From contig CANMWG010000001.1 in the NCBI GenBank assembly GCA_947501555.1, positions 2,046,001 to 2,110,000 on the forward strand: a stretch of 64,000 nucleotides of DNA, written 5' to 3'. Both the position numbers and the translations under genes were made by a program. The DNA is from an uncultured Paracoccaceae bacterium. Lineage in GTDB: Bacteria; Pseudomonadota; Alphaproteobacteria; Rhodobacterales; Rhodobacteraceae. Below, piece after piece: positions 1 through 9,422 of this stretch (its first letter is position 1; each line of letters opens with the position of its first letter). A model generated the notes under the pieces. It did not search any database and was not told the DNA's origin. It saw nothing but the letters and a program-made list of their open reading frames with translations.

Positions 1-975
1 GTCCTGGCGGGCAACCTATGCCGCTGCACTGGATATGCGCCGATTATCCGTGCCGCGGAAGCAGCAGCACAGGACCCGGTGCCCAATTGGATGGATGACC
101 CTTTGGTTGCGGCATCGCCCCAACCTTACGCCCCCGAGACCCTTGAAGCGCTCGCCAATTGGTATGCCGCCCACCCTGATGCCACTTTGATTGCGGGGGC
201 CACTGATGTGGGACTTTGGGTGACCAAACAGCTGCGCGATCTGTCCGATGTTGCGTTCCTGAACCGCTGCACCGCATTGCAGAAGATCACGGTCTCTGAG
301 GATACCATCCAAATTGGTGCTGCGGTCACGATGACCCAGGTTCTGGCCGTTATGCGCGATCACCACCCGTCCTATGCCGATATGATCCGCCGCTATGGGT
401 CCGAGCAGGTCCGAAATGCCGCCACCATCGGCGGCAATATCGCCAATGGCTCGCCCATCGGGGACAACCCCCCGGCATTGATAGCGCTCGATGCCACGTT
501 ACATCTGCGCCACGGCGATGAAACCCGTGAACTCCCAATCGCCGATTTCTTCATCGCGTATGGCAAACAGGATCGGGCGCCGGGTGAGCTTGTCACAGGC
601 GTCAGCCTGCCCAAGCAGGCCCCAATGCTCCGCTGCTACAAGATATCCAAACGCTTCGATCAAGATATCTCGGCTGTCTGTGGCTGTTTCAACATCACCG
701 TCACAGATGGCGTGGTGGCGGACGCCCGGATCGCTTTTGGCGGCATGGCCGGAACGCCGCACCGGGCGCGGAATGTCGAGGCCGCCTTGATCGGGCAACC
801 TTGGACCATGGCTTCCGTCGAAACGGCCGCCGCATTATTTGCTTCGGATTACACCCCGATGACCGACATGCGCGCCTCAGCCGCCTACCGGCTGGAGGTC
901 GCGGAAAACCTGCTCCGCCGCTACTTTGCCGAACTGACAGGCCAGCCAACATCGGTGCTGGAGATCAGCGCATGA
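1..975 (+). CDS. xdhA: Xanthine dehydrogenase small subunit, FeS/FAD (5' end outside window)
   Basis: The gene enters from the left edge in frame 1, and 324 residues remain. The first visible residues hold the GNLCRCTGY motif, the second 2Fe-2S cluster ligands of the xanthine dehydrogenase small subunit. From about residue 40 onward comes the FAD domain, with LIAGATD and the ATIGGNIANGSPIGD flavin-binding stretch. XdhA passes electrons from the molybdenum centre to NAD+ during hypoxanthine and xanthine oxidation to urate. The stop overlaps the xdhB start by four bases (ATGA), so the two are translationally coupled. The missing N-terminus should hold the plant-type ferredoxin domain. The call is secure because the order FeS then FAD and the xdhB neighbour agree. 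Confidence 0.95.
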   Translation, partial: VLAGNLCRCTGYAPIIRAAEAAAQDPVPNWMDDPLVAASPQPYAPETLEALANWYAAHPDATLIAGATDVGLWVTKQLRDLSDVAFLNRCTALQKITVSEDTIQIGAAVTMTQVLAVMRDHHPSYADMIRRYGSEQVRNAATIGGNIANGSPIGDNPPALIALDATLHLRHGDETRELPIADFFIAYGKQDRAPGELVTGVSLPKQAPMLRCYKISKRFDQDISAVCGCFNITVTDGVVADARIAFGGMAGTPHRARNVEAALIGQPWTMASVETAAALFASDYTPMTDMRASAAYRLEVAENLLRRYFAELTGQPTSVLEISA

Positions 976-3296
976 GCGTCGCAAAGCCCCTGCCCCATGA
1001 TGCCGCCGCTCTGCATGTGATCGGTGCTGCGCGCTATATTGATGACATTCCTGCCCCCGCGAATATGGCCCATTTGGCCTTTGGCATGGCCGAGATCGCC
1101 AAGGGGTGGGTGACCGACATGGACCTAGCGCAGGTTCAAAAGGCGCCCGGTGTAATCGCTGTCATGACAGCCGATGATCTTCCCTTCGCAAATGATGTCT
1201 CACCCTCGATCCATGATGAGCCGCTGTTGTCTGAAGGGACCATCCACTACCTAGGTCAGCCACTATTTTTTGTGGTCGCCGACACCCATCTGAACGCACG
1301 CAAAGCCGTCCGTTTGGCAAAGATCACCTATAGCGAAGACACCCCCGTCCTGACCATTGACGAGGCCCTTGCCACCGAAAGCCGGTTTGAGGACGGCCCG
1401 CGCATTTGGACCAAAGGCGATGTGGATCAGGCCTTGGCCGAAGCGCCTCATCACGTGCAGGGCCGCATCGAAATGGGCGGGCAGGAACATTTCTACCTTG
1501 AGGGCCAAGCCGCACTGGTCATCCCCCAAGAAGGCGGAGATATGCTGGTGCATAGCTCCACCCAGCATCCCACCGAAATCCAGCACAAAGTGGCCGACGC
1601 GCTTGGGCTGCCCATGCATGCGGTCCGCTGTGAAGTGCGGCGGATGGGCGGCGGCTTTGGCGGCAAGGAAAGCCAGGGGAACGCGCTGGCGGTCGCCTGC
1701 GCGGTTGCAGCGCGGGCGACAGGGCGGCCGTGCAAAATGCGCTATGACCGCGACGATGATATGATGATCACCGGCAAGCGACATGATTTTCGGATCGACT
1801 ATACGGCGGGGTTTGATGGGGACGGGCGGTTGCTTGGGGTGGACTTCGTGCAAGCGACGCGCTGCGGCTGGGCGCTTGATCTGTCGCTGCCTGTGGCGGA
1901 CCGGGCGATGTTACATGCGGATAACGCCTATCATCTGCCCAGCGCCCGGATCACATCGCACCGGCTGAAGACAAACACGCAATCGGCGACAGCCTTTCGG
2001 GGTTTTGGGGGACCGCAAGGCGTGCTGGGGATTGAGCGAGTGCTGGATCATATCGCGGCGACGCTAAAGGCTGACCCCGCAGACATTAGACGTCTTAACT
2101 ACTACGCGCCGATGCAAGATACGACATCTGCAGAACCCCGTAAGATGGGTCTTGACCCATCCCCCTTGCAAACAACGCCCTACCACATGCCGGTCAGCGA
2201 CTTCATTCTGCACGATCTGACTGAGACTCTTCTGAGCAATGCCGGCTACAGCGGGCGACGCGAAAAAATCAACGCATGGAACGCCACCCATGACGTGCTG
2301 AAAAAAGGGATCGCCTTCAGCCCAGTCAAGTTCGGAATTTCCTTTACACTGTCGCACCTAAACCAAGCGGGCGCGCTAGTGCATGTCTACCAAGACGGCT
2401 CGGTGCATATGAACCATGGCGGGACGGAAATGGGGCAAGGGTTGTTCCAGAAGGTGGCACAGGTCGCAGCACATCGGTTTGGGATCGACGTGCATGCGGT
2501 CAAGATCACCGCGACTGATACGGCCAAAGTGCCCAATACTTCGGCCACAGCAGCCTCATCCGGGTCGGACCTAAACGGGATGGCCGTGGCCAATGCATGC
2601 GACATCATCCGCGACCGGATCGCGGCCTTTTTGGCAGAGCGGCATCAGACCACCCCCGACACGGTGCAGTTCAAAGACGGCCAGGTCCATGTTGGCGGCG
2701 AAACCATGACCTTCGCACAGGCCGCCCAGACAGCCTATCTGAACCGGGTCAGCCTTTCGGCAACGGGGTTTTACAAGACACCGGGGCTCAATTGGGATCG
2801 GATCAAAGGCGAAGGCACCCCGTTTTTCTATTTTGCGCAGGGTGCGGCAATAACTGAAGTTGTGATCGATACGCTCACTGGGGAAAATCGTATCTTGCGC
2901 GCTGATCTCCTACATGACGCAGGGACATCACTGAACCCGGCATTGGACGTCGGCCAGATCGAAGGTGGCTACGTCCAAGGCGCGGGCTGGCTGACCACAG
3001 AAGAGCTCGTCTGGGATACCAAGGGGCGGCTACGCACCCATGCGCCATCGACCTATAAAATCCCCGCCTGCAGTGATCGGCCCGACATCTTCAACGTGGC
3101 CCTTTGGGACGCACCCAACCCGGCGCAGACCATCTACCGGTCCAAAGCCGTAGGCGAGCCACCGTTCATGCTGGGCATTTCGGCCTTCCTGGCGCTTTCG
3201 GATGCCGTCAGCGCCTGTGGGCCAAGCTACCCCGATCTGCAAGCGCCCGCGACCGCAGAAGAGGTCCTGAACGCGGTGAAAAGAGCACGCGGATGA
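972..3296 (+). CDS. xdhB: Xanthine dehydrogenase molybdenum-binding subunit
   Basis: This 774-residue protein binds the molybdopterin cofactor and oxidises hypoxanthine and xanthine in complex with XdhA. I chose the ATG at 972 because it overlaps the xdhA stop as ATGA and gives the family N-terminus (MSVAKPLPHDAA). Visible family motifs are GQEHFYLEGQ, the glycine-rich RRMGGGFGGKE, AFRGFGGPQG around the cofactor, and KAVGEPP near the C-terminus, whose Glu is the catalytic base in characterised enzymes. Length matches the bacterial XdhB type. The stop overlaps xdhC by four bases. I see no defect in any key motif. Confidence 0.95.
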   Translation: MSVAKPLPHDAAALHVIGAARYIDDIPAPANMAHLAFGMAEIAKGWVTDMDLAQVQKAPGVIAVMTADDLPFANDVSPSIHDEPLLSEGTIHYLGQPLFFVVADTHLNARKAVRLAKITYSEDTPVLTIDEALATESRFEDGPRIWTKGDVDQALAEAPHHVQGRIEMGGQEHFYLEGQAALVIPQEGGDMLVHSSTQHPTEIQHKVADALGLPMHAVRCEVRRMGGGFGGKESQGNALAVACAVAARATGRPCKMRYDRDDDMMITGKRHDFRIDYTAGFDGDGRLLGVDFVQATRCGWALDLSLPVADRAMLHADNAYHLPSARITSHRLKTNTQSATAFRGFGGPQGVLGIERVLDHIAATLKADPADIRRLNYYAPMQDTTSAEPRKMGLDPSPLQTTPYHMPVSDFILHDLTETLLSNAGYSGRREKINAWNATHDVLKKGIAFSPVKFGISFTLSHLNQAGALVHVYQDGSVHMNHGGTEMGQGLFQKVAQVAAHRFGIDVHAVKITATDTAKVPNTSATAASSGSDLNGMAVANACDIIRDRIAAFLAERHQTTPDTVQFKDGQVHVGGETMTFAQAAQTAYLNRVSLSATGFYKTPGLNWDRIKGEGTPFFYFAQGAAITEVVIDTLTGENRILRADLLHDAGTSLNPALDVGQIEGGYVQGAGWLTTEELVWDTKGRLRTHAPSTYKIPACSDRPDIFNVALWDAPNPAQTIYRSKAVGEPPFMLGISAFLALSDAVSACGPSYPDLQAPATAEEVLNAVKRARG

Positions 3297-4033
3297 CCGA
3301 TACAATCCGCATCACGATCACTAAAACAGCAGGCTCCACCCCGCGCGATGTCGGGACGCAGATGCTTGTGGGCCAAACTTCGACCGAAGGCACAATCGGC
3401 GGCGGTGCGTTGGAATGGCAAGCCATTGCAACGGCGCGCCGCATGTTGGCCGACGGTGCCGCCCATCAGACCCAAAACATCGCGCTGGGCCCAGCAATGG
3501 GCCAATGCTGCGGCGGGGCCGTCACTTTGGTCTGGGAAGCGGCTGATGCGATGACACCAGCCGCGACCCGCCCGTTGTGGATTTACGGGGCTGGGCATGT
3601 CGGCCGGGCCATCGTGAACGCCATGGCTCCACTGCCAGATTTTACCATCACATGGATCGATACCGATGCAGATCGTTTTCCAAAAACCGATGTGACAACG
3701 CTGGTCGCCAAATATCCGGCCACAGCGGTCAAACATGCGCCGGGCAATGCCGAACACCTTATTCTGACCTACAGCCACGACTTCGACCTGGCGATTTGCC
3801 ACGCCGTGCTTTCGCAGCCCTTTGAAAGTGCCGGATTGATCGGCTCCGCCACCAAATGGGCCCGGTTCAAGACCCGGCTCGCGGCACTGGGACATGCGCC
3901 GGCACAGATTTCACGCATCGCCTGCCCCATCGGTGATCCAACGCTTGGAAAACACCCCGCAGCCCTTGCGCTTGGCGTGGCAACCGCGATGATCCACCGA
4001 CCCTCAGCCCGAACCAAGGACCGCACTGCATGA
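3293..4033 (+). CDS. xdhC: Xanthine dehydrogenase accessory protein XdhC
   Basis: This 246-residue protein has the XdhC pattern: an N-terminal TKTAGSTPRDVGTQML segment, GTIGGGALE, a GPAMGQCCGG motif, and a C-terminal Rossmann-like half beginning near IYGAGHVGRA. XdhC binds the molybdenum cofactor and helps insert its sulfurated form into XdhB. The start at 3293 overlaps the xdhB stop (ATGA), and the stop overlaps the following ABC ATPase gene in the same way. The protein begins close to the STPR motif, so it is shorter at the N-terminus than many XdhC proteins, but no upstream start fits better than the coupled ATG. Confidence 0.92.
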   Translation: MTDTIRITITKTAGSTPRDVGTQMLVGQTSTEGTIGGGALEWQAIATARRMLADGAAHQTQNIALGPAMGQCCGGAVTLVWEAADAMTPAATRPLWIYGAGHVGRAIVNAMAPLPDFTITWIDTDADRFPKTDVTTLVAKYPATAVKHAPGNAEHLILTYSHDFDLAICHAVLSQPFESAGLIGSATKWARFKTRLAALGHAPAQISRIACPIGDPTLGKHPAALALGVATAMIHRPSARTKDRTA

Positions 4034-5553
4034 CCGACGTTCTGCTGCAACTGCGCGGCCTGACCAAAGCCTATCCCGGCGTGGTTGCCAACAAGGATGT
4101 GTCCTTCGACATCGGGCGGGGCGAGGTTCACGCGCTGCTGGGTGAAAACGGCGCGGGCAAATCGACGCTGGTCAAGACCATCTACGGTTTGGTCAAACCC
4201 GATAGCGGGGCCATGACCCTTGAAGGCAGCAGCTTTCAGCCGCCCGAACCTCGTGTCGCCCGTGCGGCCGGTGTCGCCATGGTGTTCCAGCATTTCTCGC
4301 TGTTCGACGCGCTGAATGTGGCCGAGAATATCGCGCTTGGCATGGAAAACCCGCCGCCCCAACGCGAGATCGCCGCACAGGTGCGCGCCGTGTCCGACCA
4401 ATACGGCCTGCCGCTTGACCCCACCCGCATCGTGGGCGAACTATCTGCCGGGGAACGCCAACGGGTTGAGATCATTCGCTGCCTTTTGCAGGACCCCAAG
4501 CTGCTGATCATGGACGAACCGACATCCGTGCTGACCCCCCAAGAGGTGTCGATCCTGTTTGAAACCCTGCGCAAACTCAGCGCTGAAGGCACGGCAATCC
4601 TCTATATCTCGCATAAGCTCGAAGAGATCCGCACGCTATGCGACAATGCGACGGTGCTGCGTCTTGGCGAAGTTGTGGGCACCTGTGACCCGCGCACGAC
4701 GTCGGCCCGTGATATGGCCGAACTGATGGTCGGCACGAAACTTCACGTTCCAAAAAAGGCCACCCGGGAGACGGGTGAGGTGATCTTGTCCCTTAAAGGT
4801 CTCAGCGCAAAGGCTCCGCATCGATTTGGCACGGCGCTGCGTGATATCACCGTCGACGTTCAACGCGGCGAGGTTTTGGGGATTGGTGGCGTTGCAGGAA
4901 ACGGCCAAGATGAACTGGTCGCTGCCTTGTCAGGCGAGATGCCCACAAGTGCCGCCATGGTCACTTACAAAAACCAACCCATCGGCCAGATGCACCCGAA
5001 CGCGCGGCGCAAGATCGGCCTGCTGGCCGCCCCTGAGGAACGCATGGGCCATGCTGCTGCCCCTGATATGAGCCTGACCGAAAACGCCATCATGACCGCT
5101 ACTACCCGCGAAGCACTGACCAGTCGCGGTTTTTTGCATTGGGCTAAGGCGCGCCGGTTCGCGGAGGGCGTGATCAAAACCTTCGACGTGCGCACACCTG
5201 GCCCAGCCAACGCGGCCCGGTCCTTGTCGGGTGGGAACCTGCAGAAATTCGTCATTGGACGCGAGATCATGCAAGCGCCTGATGTTTTGGTCGTGAACCA
5301 GCCAACCTGGGGCGTCGATGCATCTGCCGCAGCGGCCATCAGGCAAGCCTTGCTTGATTTAGCCGCCAAGGGGGCCGCTGTCATCGTGATCAGTCAGGAC
5401 CTCGATGAACTGATGGAAATCTCAGATCGCTTCGCCGCACTGAACGAAGGGCGGCTATCCAAACCCCGTCCCGCCAGCGGGCTGACGGTCGAAGACATCG
5501 GTCTGATGCTGGGCGGCGCGCATGACATGGAGGTCGCCCATGTTGATGCATAA
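4030..5553 (+). CDS. Purine/nucleoside-type ABC importer, double ATPase subunit
   Basis: This 507-residue protein carries two nucleotide-binding domains in tandem. The first has a full Walker A (GENGAGKST, residues 38-46), signature LSAGERQR (about 138-145) and Walker B with MDEPTS. The second has GVAGNGQDE in place of Walker A, LSGGNLQK, and VNQPTWGVD in place of a standard Walker B; such a degenerate second site is normal for this sugar/nucleoside ATPase family. It energises the two permeases downstream. The start overlaps xdhC by four bases. Linkage to xdhABC and to a BMP-type binding protein points to uptake of purine bases or nucleosides; the exact substrate is inferred. Confidence 0.9.
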   Translation: MTDVLLQLRGLTKAYPGVVANKDVSFDIGRGEVHALLGENGAGKSTLVKTIYGLVKPDSGAMTLEGSSFQPPEPRVARAAGVAMVFQHFSLFDALNVAENIALGMENPPPQREIAAQVRAVSDQYGLPLDPTRIVGELSAGERQRVEIIRCLLQDPKLLIMDEPTSVLTPQEVSILFETLRKLSAEGTAILYISHKLEEIRTLCDNATVLRLGEVVGTCDPRTTSARDMAELMVGTKLHVPKKATRETGEVILSLKGLSAKAPHRFGTALRDITVDVQRGEVLGIGGVAGNGQDELVAALSGEMPTSAAMVTYKNQPIGQMHPNARRKIGLLAAPEERMGHAAAPDMSLTENAIMTATTREALTSRGFLHWAKARRFAEGVIKTFDVRTPGPANAARSLSGGNLQKFVIGREIMQAPDVLVVNQPTWGVDASAAAAIRQALLDLAAKGAAVIVISQDLDELMEISDRFAALNEGRLSKPRPASGLTVEDIGLMLGGAHDMEVAHVDA

Positions 5554-5609
5554 CGCTTTGTACGTTGAGGGCAGCCGGGCGGGACAGTTGCCATTGCGGA
5601 GTGGATGCG

Positions 5610-6689
5610 ATGATCACCCTTGAAAAACGCCCGCAGCCGTCGCGGGTCTGGACTTTCGCTACACCGGTGCTGGCCGTGGTACTTACGATGATCTGCGGCG
5701 GGCTACTGTTCGCGGCATTGGGCCAGAACCCGTTCGTGACCATCCGCACGATCTTTTTGGATCCGCTGTTTTCGGAATTTGCGTGGTTCTACCGCCCCCA
5801 ACTGCTGATCAAAGGGGCCCCCCTCGTGCTGATCGCCATCGGGCTCTCGTTTGGCTTTCGGGCGGGCATCTGGAATATCGGGGCCGAGGGGCAATATATC
5901 GTCGGGGCGATCTGTGGTGCGGCCGTTGGGCTAGCGTTCTATCCGACCGAAAGCTTCATGATTTTCCCGTTGATGGTCATCGCGGGGGCGTTGGGCGGGT
6001 TTATCTGGGCCATGATCCCCGGCGTTCTGCGGGTCAAATTCGGTACCAACGAAATCCTTGTGTCATTGATGCTAGTCTATGTGGCCGAACAATTGCTGGC
6101 CTCCATGGCGCTGGGGGCCTTGCGCAACCCCGAGGGCCGCGGCTTTCCAGGCTCGCGGAACCTGACGCAATATCCAAGTGCAACAAGCTGGATCAACGAA
6201 GGGGTGGGCATGCATTGGGGTGTCGTCTTCGCATTTATCGCCGTCATCTTTGCATACATCACCCTATCACGGCACATCTTTGGCTTCCATGTGCGCCTGT
6301 CCGGGCAAAGCCCGCGCGCGGCCAAGTTCGCCGGGGTGAACCCCGGCCTACTGGTGTTGATCTGCATGGGGATATCGGGGGCGTTGGCTGGTCTTGCAGG
6401 GTTGTTCGAAGTCGCAGGGCCTGCGGGTCAAGTCAGTATTGATTTCAATGTGGGCTATGGATTCACGGCGATCATCGTGGCCTTTCTGGGTCGGTTACAT
6501 CCGGTTGGCATTCTGCTGGCGGGCGGGTTGATGGCACTGACGTACATCGGTGGAGAGATCGCGCAATCCAACCTTGGCCTGCCCGGGGCGGCTATTCAGC
6601 TGTTGCAGGGGATGCTGTTGTTTTTCCTGCTCGCCGTGGATGTGCTCACGAACTACCGGGTGCGACCAAAACATAAGGTGGCTACATGA
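5610..6689 (+). CDS. ABC importer permease, BMP-linked nucleoside/purine type
   Basis: This 359-residue integral membrane protein has around ten hydrophobic segments and the branched-chain/sugar permease fold, including the GFRAGIWNIGAEGQY motif typical of nucleoside ABC permeases. I chose the ATG at 5610, which follows GGAG at about 5597 and begins MITLEKRPQP, over an in-frame upstream start at 5565 whose extra 15 residues look non-coding. It should pair with the second permease at 6997 to form the channel. The gap after the ATPase gene is only 56 bases, so one transcript is expected. The stop overlaps the following small gene (ATGA). Confidence 0.9.
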   Translation: MITLEKRPQPSRVWTFATPVLAVVLTMICGGLLFAALGQNPFVTIRTIFLDPLFSEFAWFYRPQLLIKGAPLVLIAIGLSFGFRAGIWNIGAEGQYIVGAICGAAVGLAFYPTESFMIFPLMVIAGALGGFIWAMIPGVLRVKFGTNEILVSLMLVYVAEQLLASMALGALRNPEGRGFPGSRNLTQYPSATSWINEGVGMHWGVVFAFIAVIFAYITLSRHIFGFHVRLSGQSPRAAKFAGVNPGLLVLICMGISGALAGLAGLFEVAGPAGQVSIDFNVGYGFTAIIVAFLGRLHPVGILLAGGLMALTYIGGEIAQSNLGLPGAAIQLLQGMLLFFLLAVDVLTNYRVRPKHKVAT

Positions 6690-6997
6690 ATATCGCTTAC
6701 AGACCGTTCAGTATGGGAATCCTGATGGGGCTGATGATGCTCTGGATACTGCACCGCCAGCTTACCGGCGGCAGTGATGTGACCGCAGCAGCCGCGATTG
6801 CCTTTATCGGAGCGCATGTCGTCTTCGCCCTTGTCTTGATCGGCGGTGGGGTTTTTGCGACGCGATTGTCGCCACGGACCAGCGCATGGATCAGCCGACT
6901 TCATCGGCCTTCAGCACGCCAAATCGTTTGGATACTGTGCGGAGCGATTTTGGCAGTCTCGCTCATCCACGTAACCGCACACGGCCTGACGCTCTAA
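6686..6997 (+). CDS. Small membrane protein between the two ABC permeases, function unknown
   Basis: I do not recognise this 103-residue protein. It has three probable membrane segments: around residues 8-25, 35-60 and 80-100. Its start overlaps the upstream permease stop (ATGA) and its stop shares a base with the next permease start (TAATG), so it is translated as part of the importer operon. The tight coupling on both sides makes a chance open reading frame unlikely. It could be an accessory or assembly subunit of the importer, but no motif shows this. Confidence 0.75.
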   Translation: MNIAYRPFSMGILMGLMMLWILHRQLTGGSDVTAAAAIAFIGAHVVFALVLIGGGVFATRLSPRTSAWISRLHRPSARQIVWILCGAILAVSLIHVTAHGLTL

Positions 6998-7911
6998 TGG
7001 ACCTCTCATCAATCAACCCCATCCTCCTGCTCGCCTCCCTTATGGTCGCAGCAACGCCCATTATTCTTGCGGCCATCGGTGAATTGGTCGTTGAACGCGC
7101 CGGTGTTCTGAACCTCGGGGTTGAGGGGATGATGATCACCGGGGCCGTCTGCGGATTTATCGTCGCGGTGAATACTGGATCACCCTGGCTGGGGTTCCTT
7201 GGGGCGGCTGTGGGCGGTGCCATTCTGTCACTGCTGTTCGGCGTTCTGACACAGTTGCTGTTGTCGAACCAAGTGGCAACGGGGCTTGCGCTGACGCTCT
7301 TTGGGCTGGGCCTATCTGCCCTGATGGGGCAAGGGTACATCGGGATCAAAGCGCCGGAATTTGCCGATTGGCACATCCCGCTTTTGGGGGATATCCCCAT
7401 CATCGGGCCGGTCATATTCCAACATGACCCGATGGTGTATGTGGGGCTGATCATCGTGACCGCCGTTTGGGCGTTTCTGAAATACAGCCGGGCCGGGTTG
7501 ATCTTGCGCGCGGTAGGCGAAAACCACGAAGCGGCCCATGCACTAGGCTATCACGTGATCCGGGTACGACTGCTAGCCATCATGTTCGGCGGGGCTTGTG
7601 CGGGGCTGGGTGGGGCGTACCTCAGCCTCGTCCGGGTGCCGCAATGGACCGAGGGGATGACCGCTGGGGCTGGGTGGATCGCCCTCGCCATTGTGGTCTT
7701 TGCGAGCTGGCGGCCATGGCGACTTTTGCTGGGTGCCTACTTATTTGGCGGGGTAACTGTGCTACAGCTTAACTTACAGGCTGCGGGGGCGGCCATTGCG
7801 GTAGAATATCTTTCGATGGCCCCCTATCTGGCCACTATCGTCGTTCTGGTTATTATGCGTGCCGGACGAGCGCCGGGCTCACTCGGACAATCATTCCATG
7901 CCTCACGTTGA
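6997..7911 (+). CDS. ABC importer permease, second subunit, nucleoside/purine type
   Basis: This 304-residue polytopic protein has about eight to nine hydrophobic segments and the characteristic ERAGVLNLGVEGMMITGA motif of the second permease in BMP-dependent nucleoside importers. I chose ATG 6997, in a TAATG overlap with the preceding gene, over an in-frame upstream start at 6886 that would run through the coding end of the neighbour. It forms the transport channel with the permease at 5610. The end lies 30 bases before the binding-protein gene. Confidence 0.9.
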   Translation: MDLSSINPILLLASLMVAATPIILAAIGELVVERAGVLNLGVEGMMITGAVCGFIVAVNTGSPWLGFLGAAVGGAILSLLFGVLTQLLLSNQVATGLALTLFGLGLSALMGQGYIGIKAPEFADWHIPLLGDIPIIGPVIFQHDPMVYVGLIIVTAVWAFLKYSRAGLILRAVGENHEAAHALGYHVIRVRLLAIMFGGACAGLGGAYLSLVRVPQWTEGMTAGAGWIALAIVVFASWRPWRLLLGAYLFGGVTVLQLNLQAAGAAIAVEYLSMAPYLATIVVLVIMRAGRAPGSLGQSFHASR

Positions 7912-7941
7912 GGCGACAACAAGACCACCAAGGGGAAACTT

Positions 7942-9021
7942 ATGACAATGAAAACACTACTGGCGGGCGCCACACTTGCGCTTGGCCTCGCAACTGGGGC
8001 TGCGGCAGACGGGCATGAGCCTGTGACCGTAGGCTTTGTCTACGTCGGGCCAGTTGGCGACGGCGGCTGGACATATGAACACGACCAAGGCCGCCTGGCC
8101 GTGGAAGAAGCATTTGGCGATGCGGTTGAGACCGTCTTTGTCGAAAGCGTCCCGGAAGGGCCAGACGCTGAGCGGGTCATGACACAGATGGCACTGCAAG
8201 GCGCGGACCTGATCTTTACCACATCCTTCGGGTACATGGACCAGACCATCGCCGTGGCTGAGAAATTCCCTGACGTGATGTTTGAGCACGCCACAGGCTA
8301 CAAACGCGCGGACAACGTATCGACCTATTCTGCACGCTTCTACGAAGGCCGCGCCGTTCAGGGCCACATCGCGGGTCAGATGACCGAAAGCAACATCATC
8401 GGCTACATCGCGTCCTTCCCAATCCCCGAAGTGATCCGGGGTATCAACTCAGCCTATCTGCACGCCAAAGAGGTCAACCCGGACGTCGAATTCAAGATCA
8501 TCTGGGCCTACACATGGTTCGATCCAGCCAAAGAAGCCGAAGCAGCAACCGTTCTGATCGAGCAAGGCGCTGACGTGATCTTGCAGCACACCGACAGCAC
8601 CGCACCGCAAGCCGCCGCACAGGCCGCAGGCAATGTTGTGACATTCGGTCAGGCATCCGACATGGCCGAGTTCGCACCATTCCCACGGGTTTCATCGATC
8701 ATCGATGATTGGGCACCTTACTACGTGGCACGGACACAGGCCGTCATTGATGGCACATGGGAAAGCACCGACACATGGGACGGCATTGGCCCGGGCATGG
8801 TTGGTATCGGCGAAATCACAGACGCCGTACCTGCTGAAGTAAAGGCCTCGGCTGAAGCACTGGTTGAGACGCTGCGCAGCGGCGAGTACCATGCGTTCTC
8901 TGGCCCAATCAACAAGCAGGATGGGTCTGCTTGGTTGGCTGAAGGCGAAATTGCGGACGATGGCACTTTGGCTGGCATGGATTTCTATGTCGAAGGCCTG
9001 ACGGCTGAAATTCCGCAATAA
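7942..9021 (+). CDS. BMP-family periplasmic substrate-binding protein
   Basis: This 359-residue protein belongs to the basic membrane protein (BMP/Med) family of nucleoside and purine-derivative binders. Residues 1-22 form a Sec signal peptide ending GAAADG, with no lipobox cysteine, so a soluble periplasmic form is expected. Family features are GFVYVGPVGDGGWTY at the mature N-terminus, DLIFTTSFGYMD, and a repeated periplasmic binding fold. AGGGG sits six bases before the ATG at 7942. It is the last gene of the xdh-importer operon and is followed by a clear terminator. The ligand is probably a purine base or nucleoside, inferred from xdhABC. Confidence 0.9.
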   Translation: MTMKTLLAGATLALGLATGAAADGHEPVTVGFVYVGPVGDGGWTYEHDQGRLAVEEAFGDAVETVFVESVPEGPDAERVMTQMALQGADLIFTTSFGYMDQTIAVAEKFPDVMFEHATGYKRADNVSTYSARFYEGRAVQGHIAGQMTESNIIGYIASFPIPEVIRGINSAYLHAKEVNPDVEFKIIWAYTWFDPAKEAEAATVLIEQGADVILQHTDSTAPQAAAQAAGNVVTFGQASDMAEFAPFPRVSSIIDDWAPYYVARTQAVIDGTWESTDTWDGIGPGMVGIGEITDAVPAEVKASAEALVETLRSGEYHAFSGPINKQDGSAWLAEGEIADDGTLAGMDFYVEGLTAEIPQ

Positions 9022-9043
9022 GCGTCCCTCAAAAATCGCTGCG

Positions 9044-9073
9044 AGGCTTCGCCAAATTGGCGGAGCCTTTTTT
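9044..9073 (+). terminator. Rho-independent terminator after the purine operon
   Basis: AGGCTTCGCC at 9044-9053 pairs with GGCGGAGCCT at 9059-9068 (one T-G wobble) across a five-base loop, and a run of T follows to 9073. It lies 22 bases after the binding-protein stop. Confidence 0.9.
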
Positions 9074-9422
9074 GTTGCAATAGGCCAAATTCATCGCATT
9101 GCTCGTCTTGGCATCACGAAAAAGGTTGATTTTTAGGCCTAGGATACGTCTTATTATGGCGTATATCCCTAGAATGTAGCGCAAATACTCTCAACCCAAG
9201 TGCTCAACCTGCTGAATAGAACTATCTTTTAAGGTGCATTCGTTGTAAGGCTCTTAAAAGTTCAATTTGCGCCTCATTTTTCGCACATTCATCGAACAAT
9301 CTGCGACGGTTAATAGCAAGTTCTCAACGACCCTATCCAGATTTCTTGCTACTTTAACGAGTTTTTGGCGCTGTTGGACGCCCAAAAGAGTGCGTATTGC
9401 ACTATGATTGATGGAGAAACGA
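9074..9422. other. Intergenic, presumed promoter region of the PstS/OmpA gene
   Basis: These roughly 350 bases are AT-richer than their surroundings and hold no open reading frame I can support. I looked for a Pho box (direct repeats of the CTGTCAT type) and did not find a convincing one. The reverse-strand reading frame at 9254-9586 overlaps the start of the real gene and has no family features. Confidence 0.5.

Noticed and set aside
801..971. Upstream start for xdhB at 801
   Set aside because: It would overlap the xdhA coding end by 175 bases and adds 57 residues unlike the family; the ATGA overlap at 972 is better.
4850..5400. Broken second ATPase domain in the purine importer ATPase
   Set aside because: GxxGNGQ in place of Walker A and a QPT-type Walker B are normal for this double-ATPase family.
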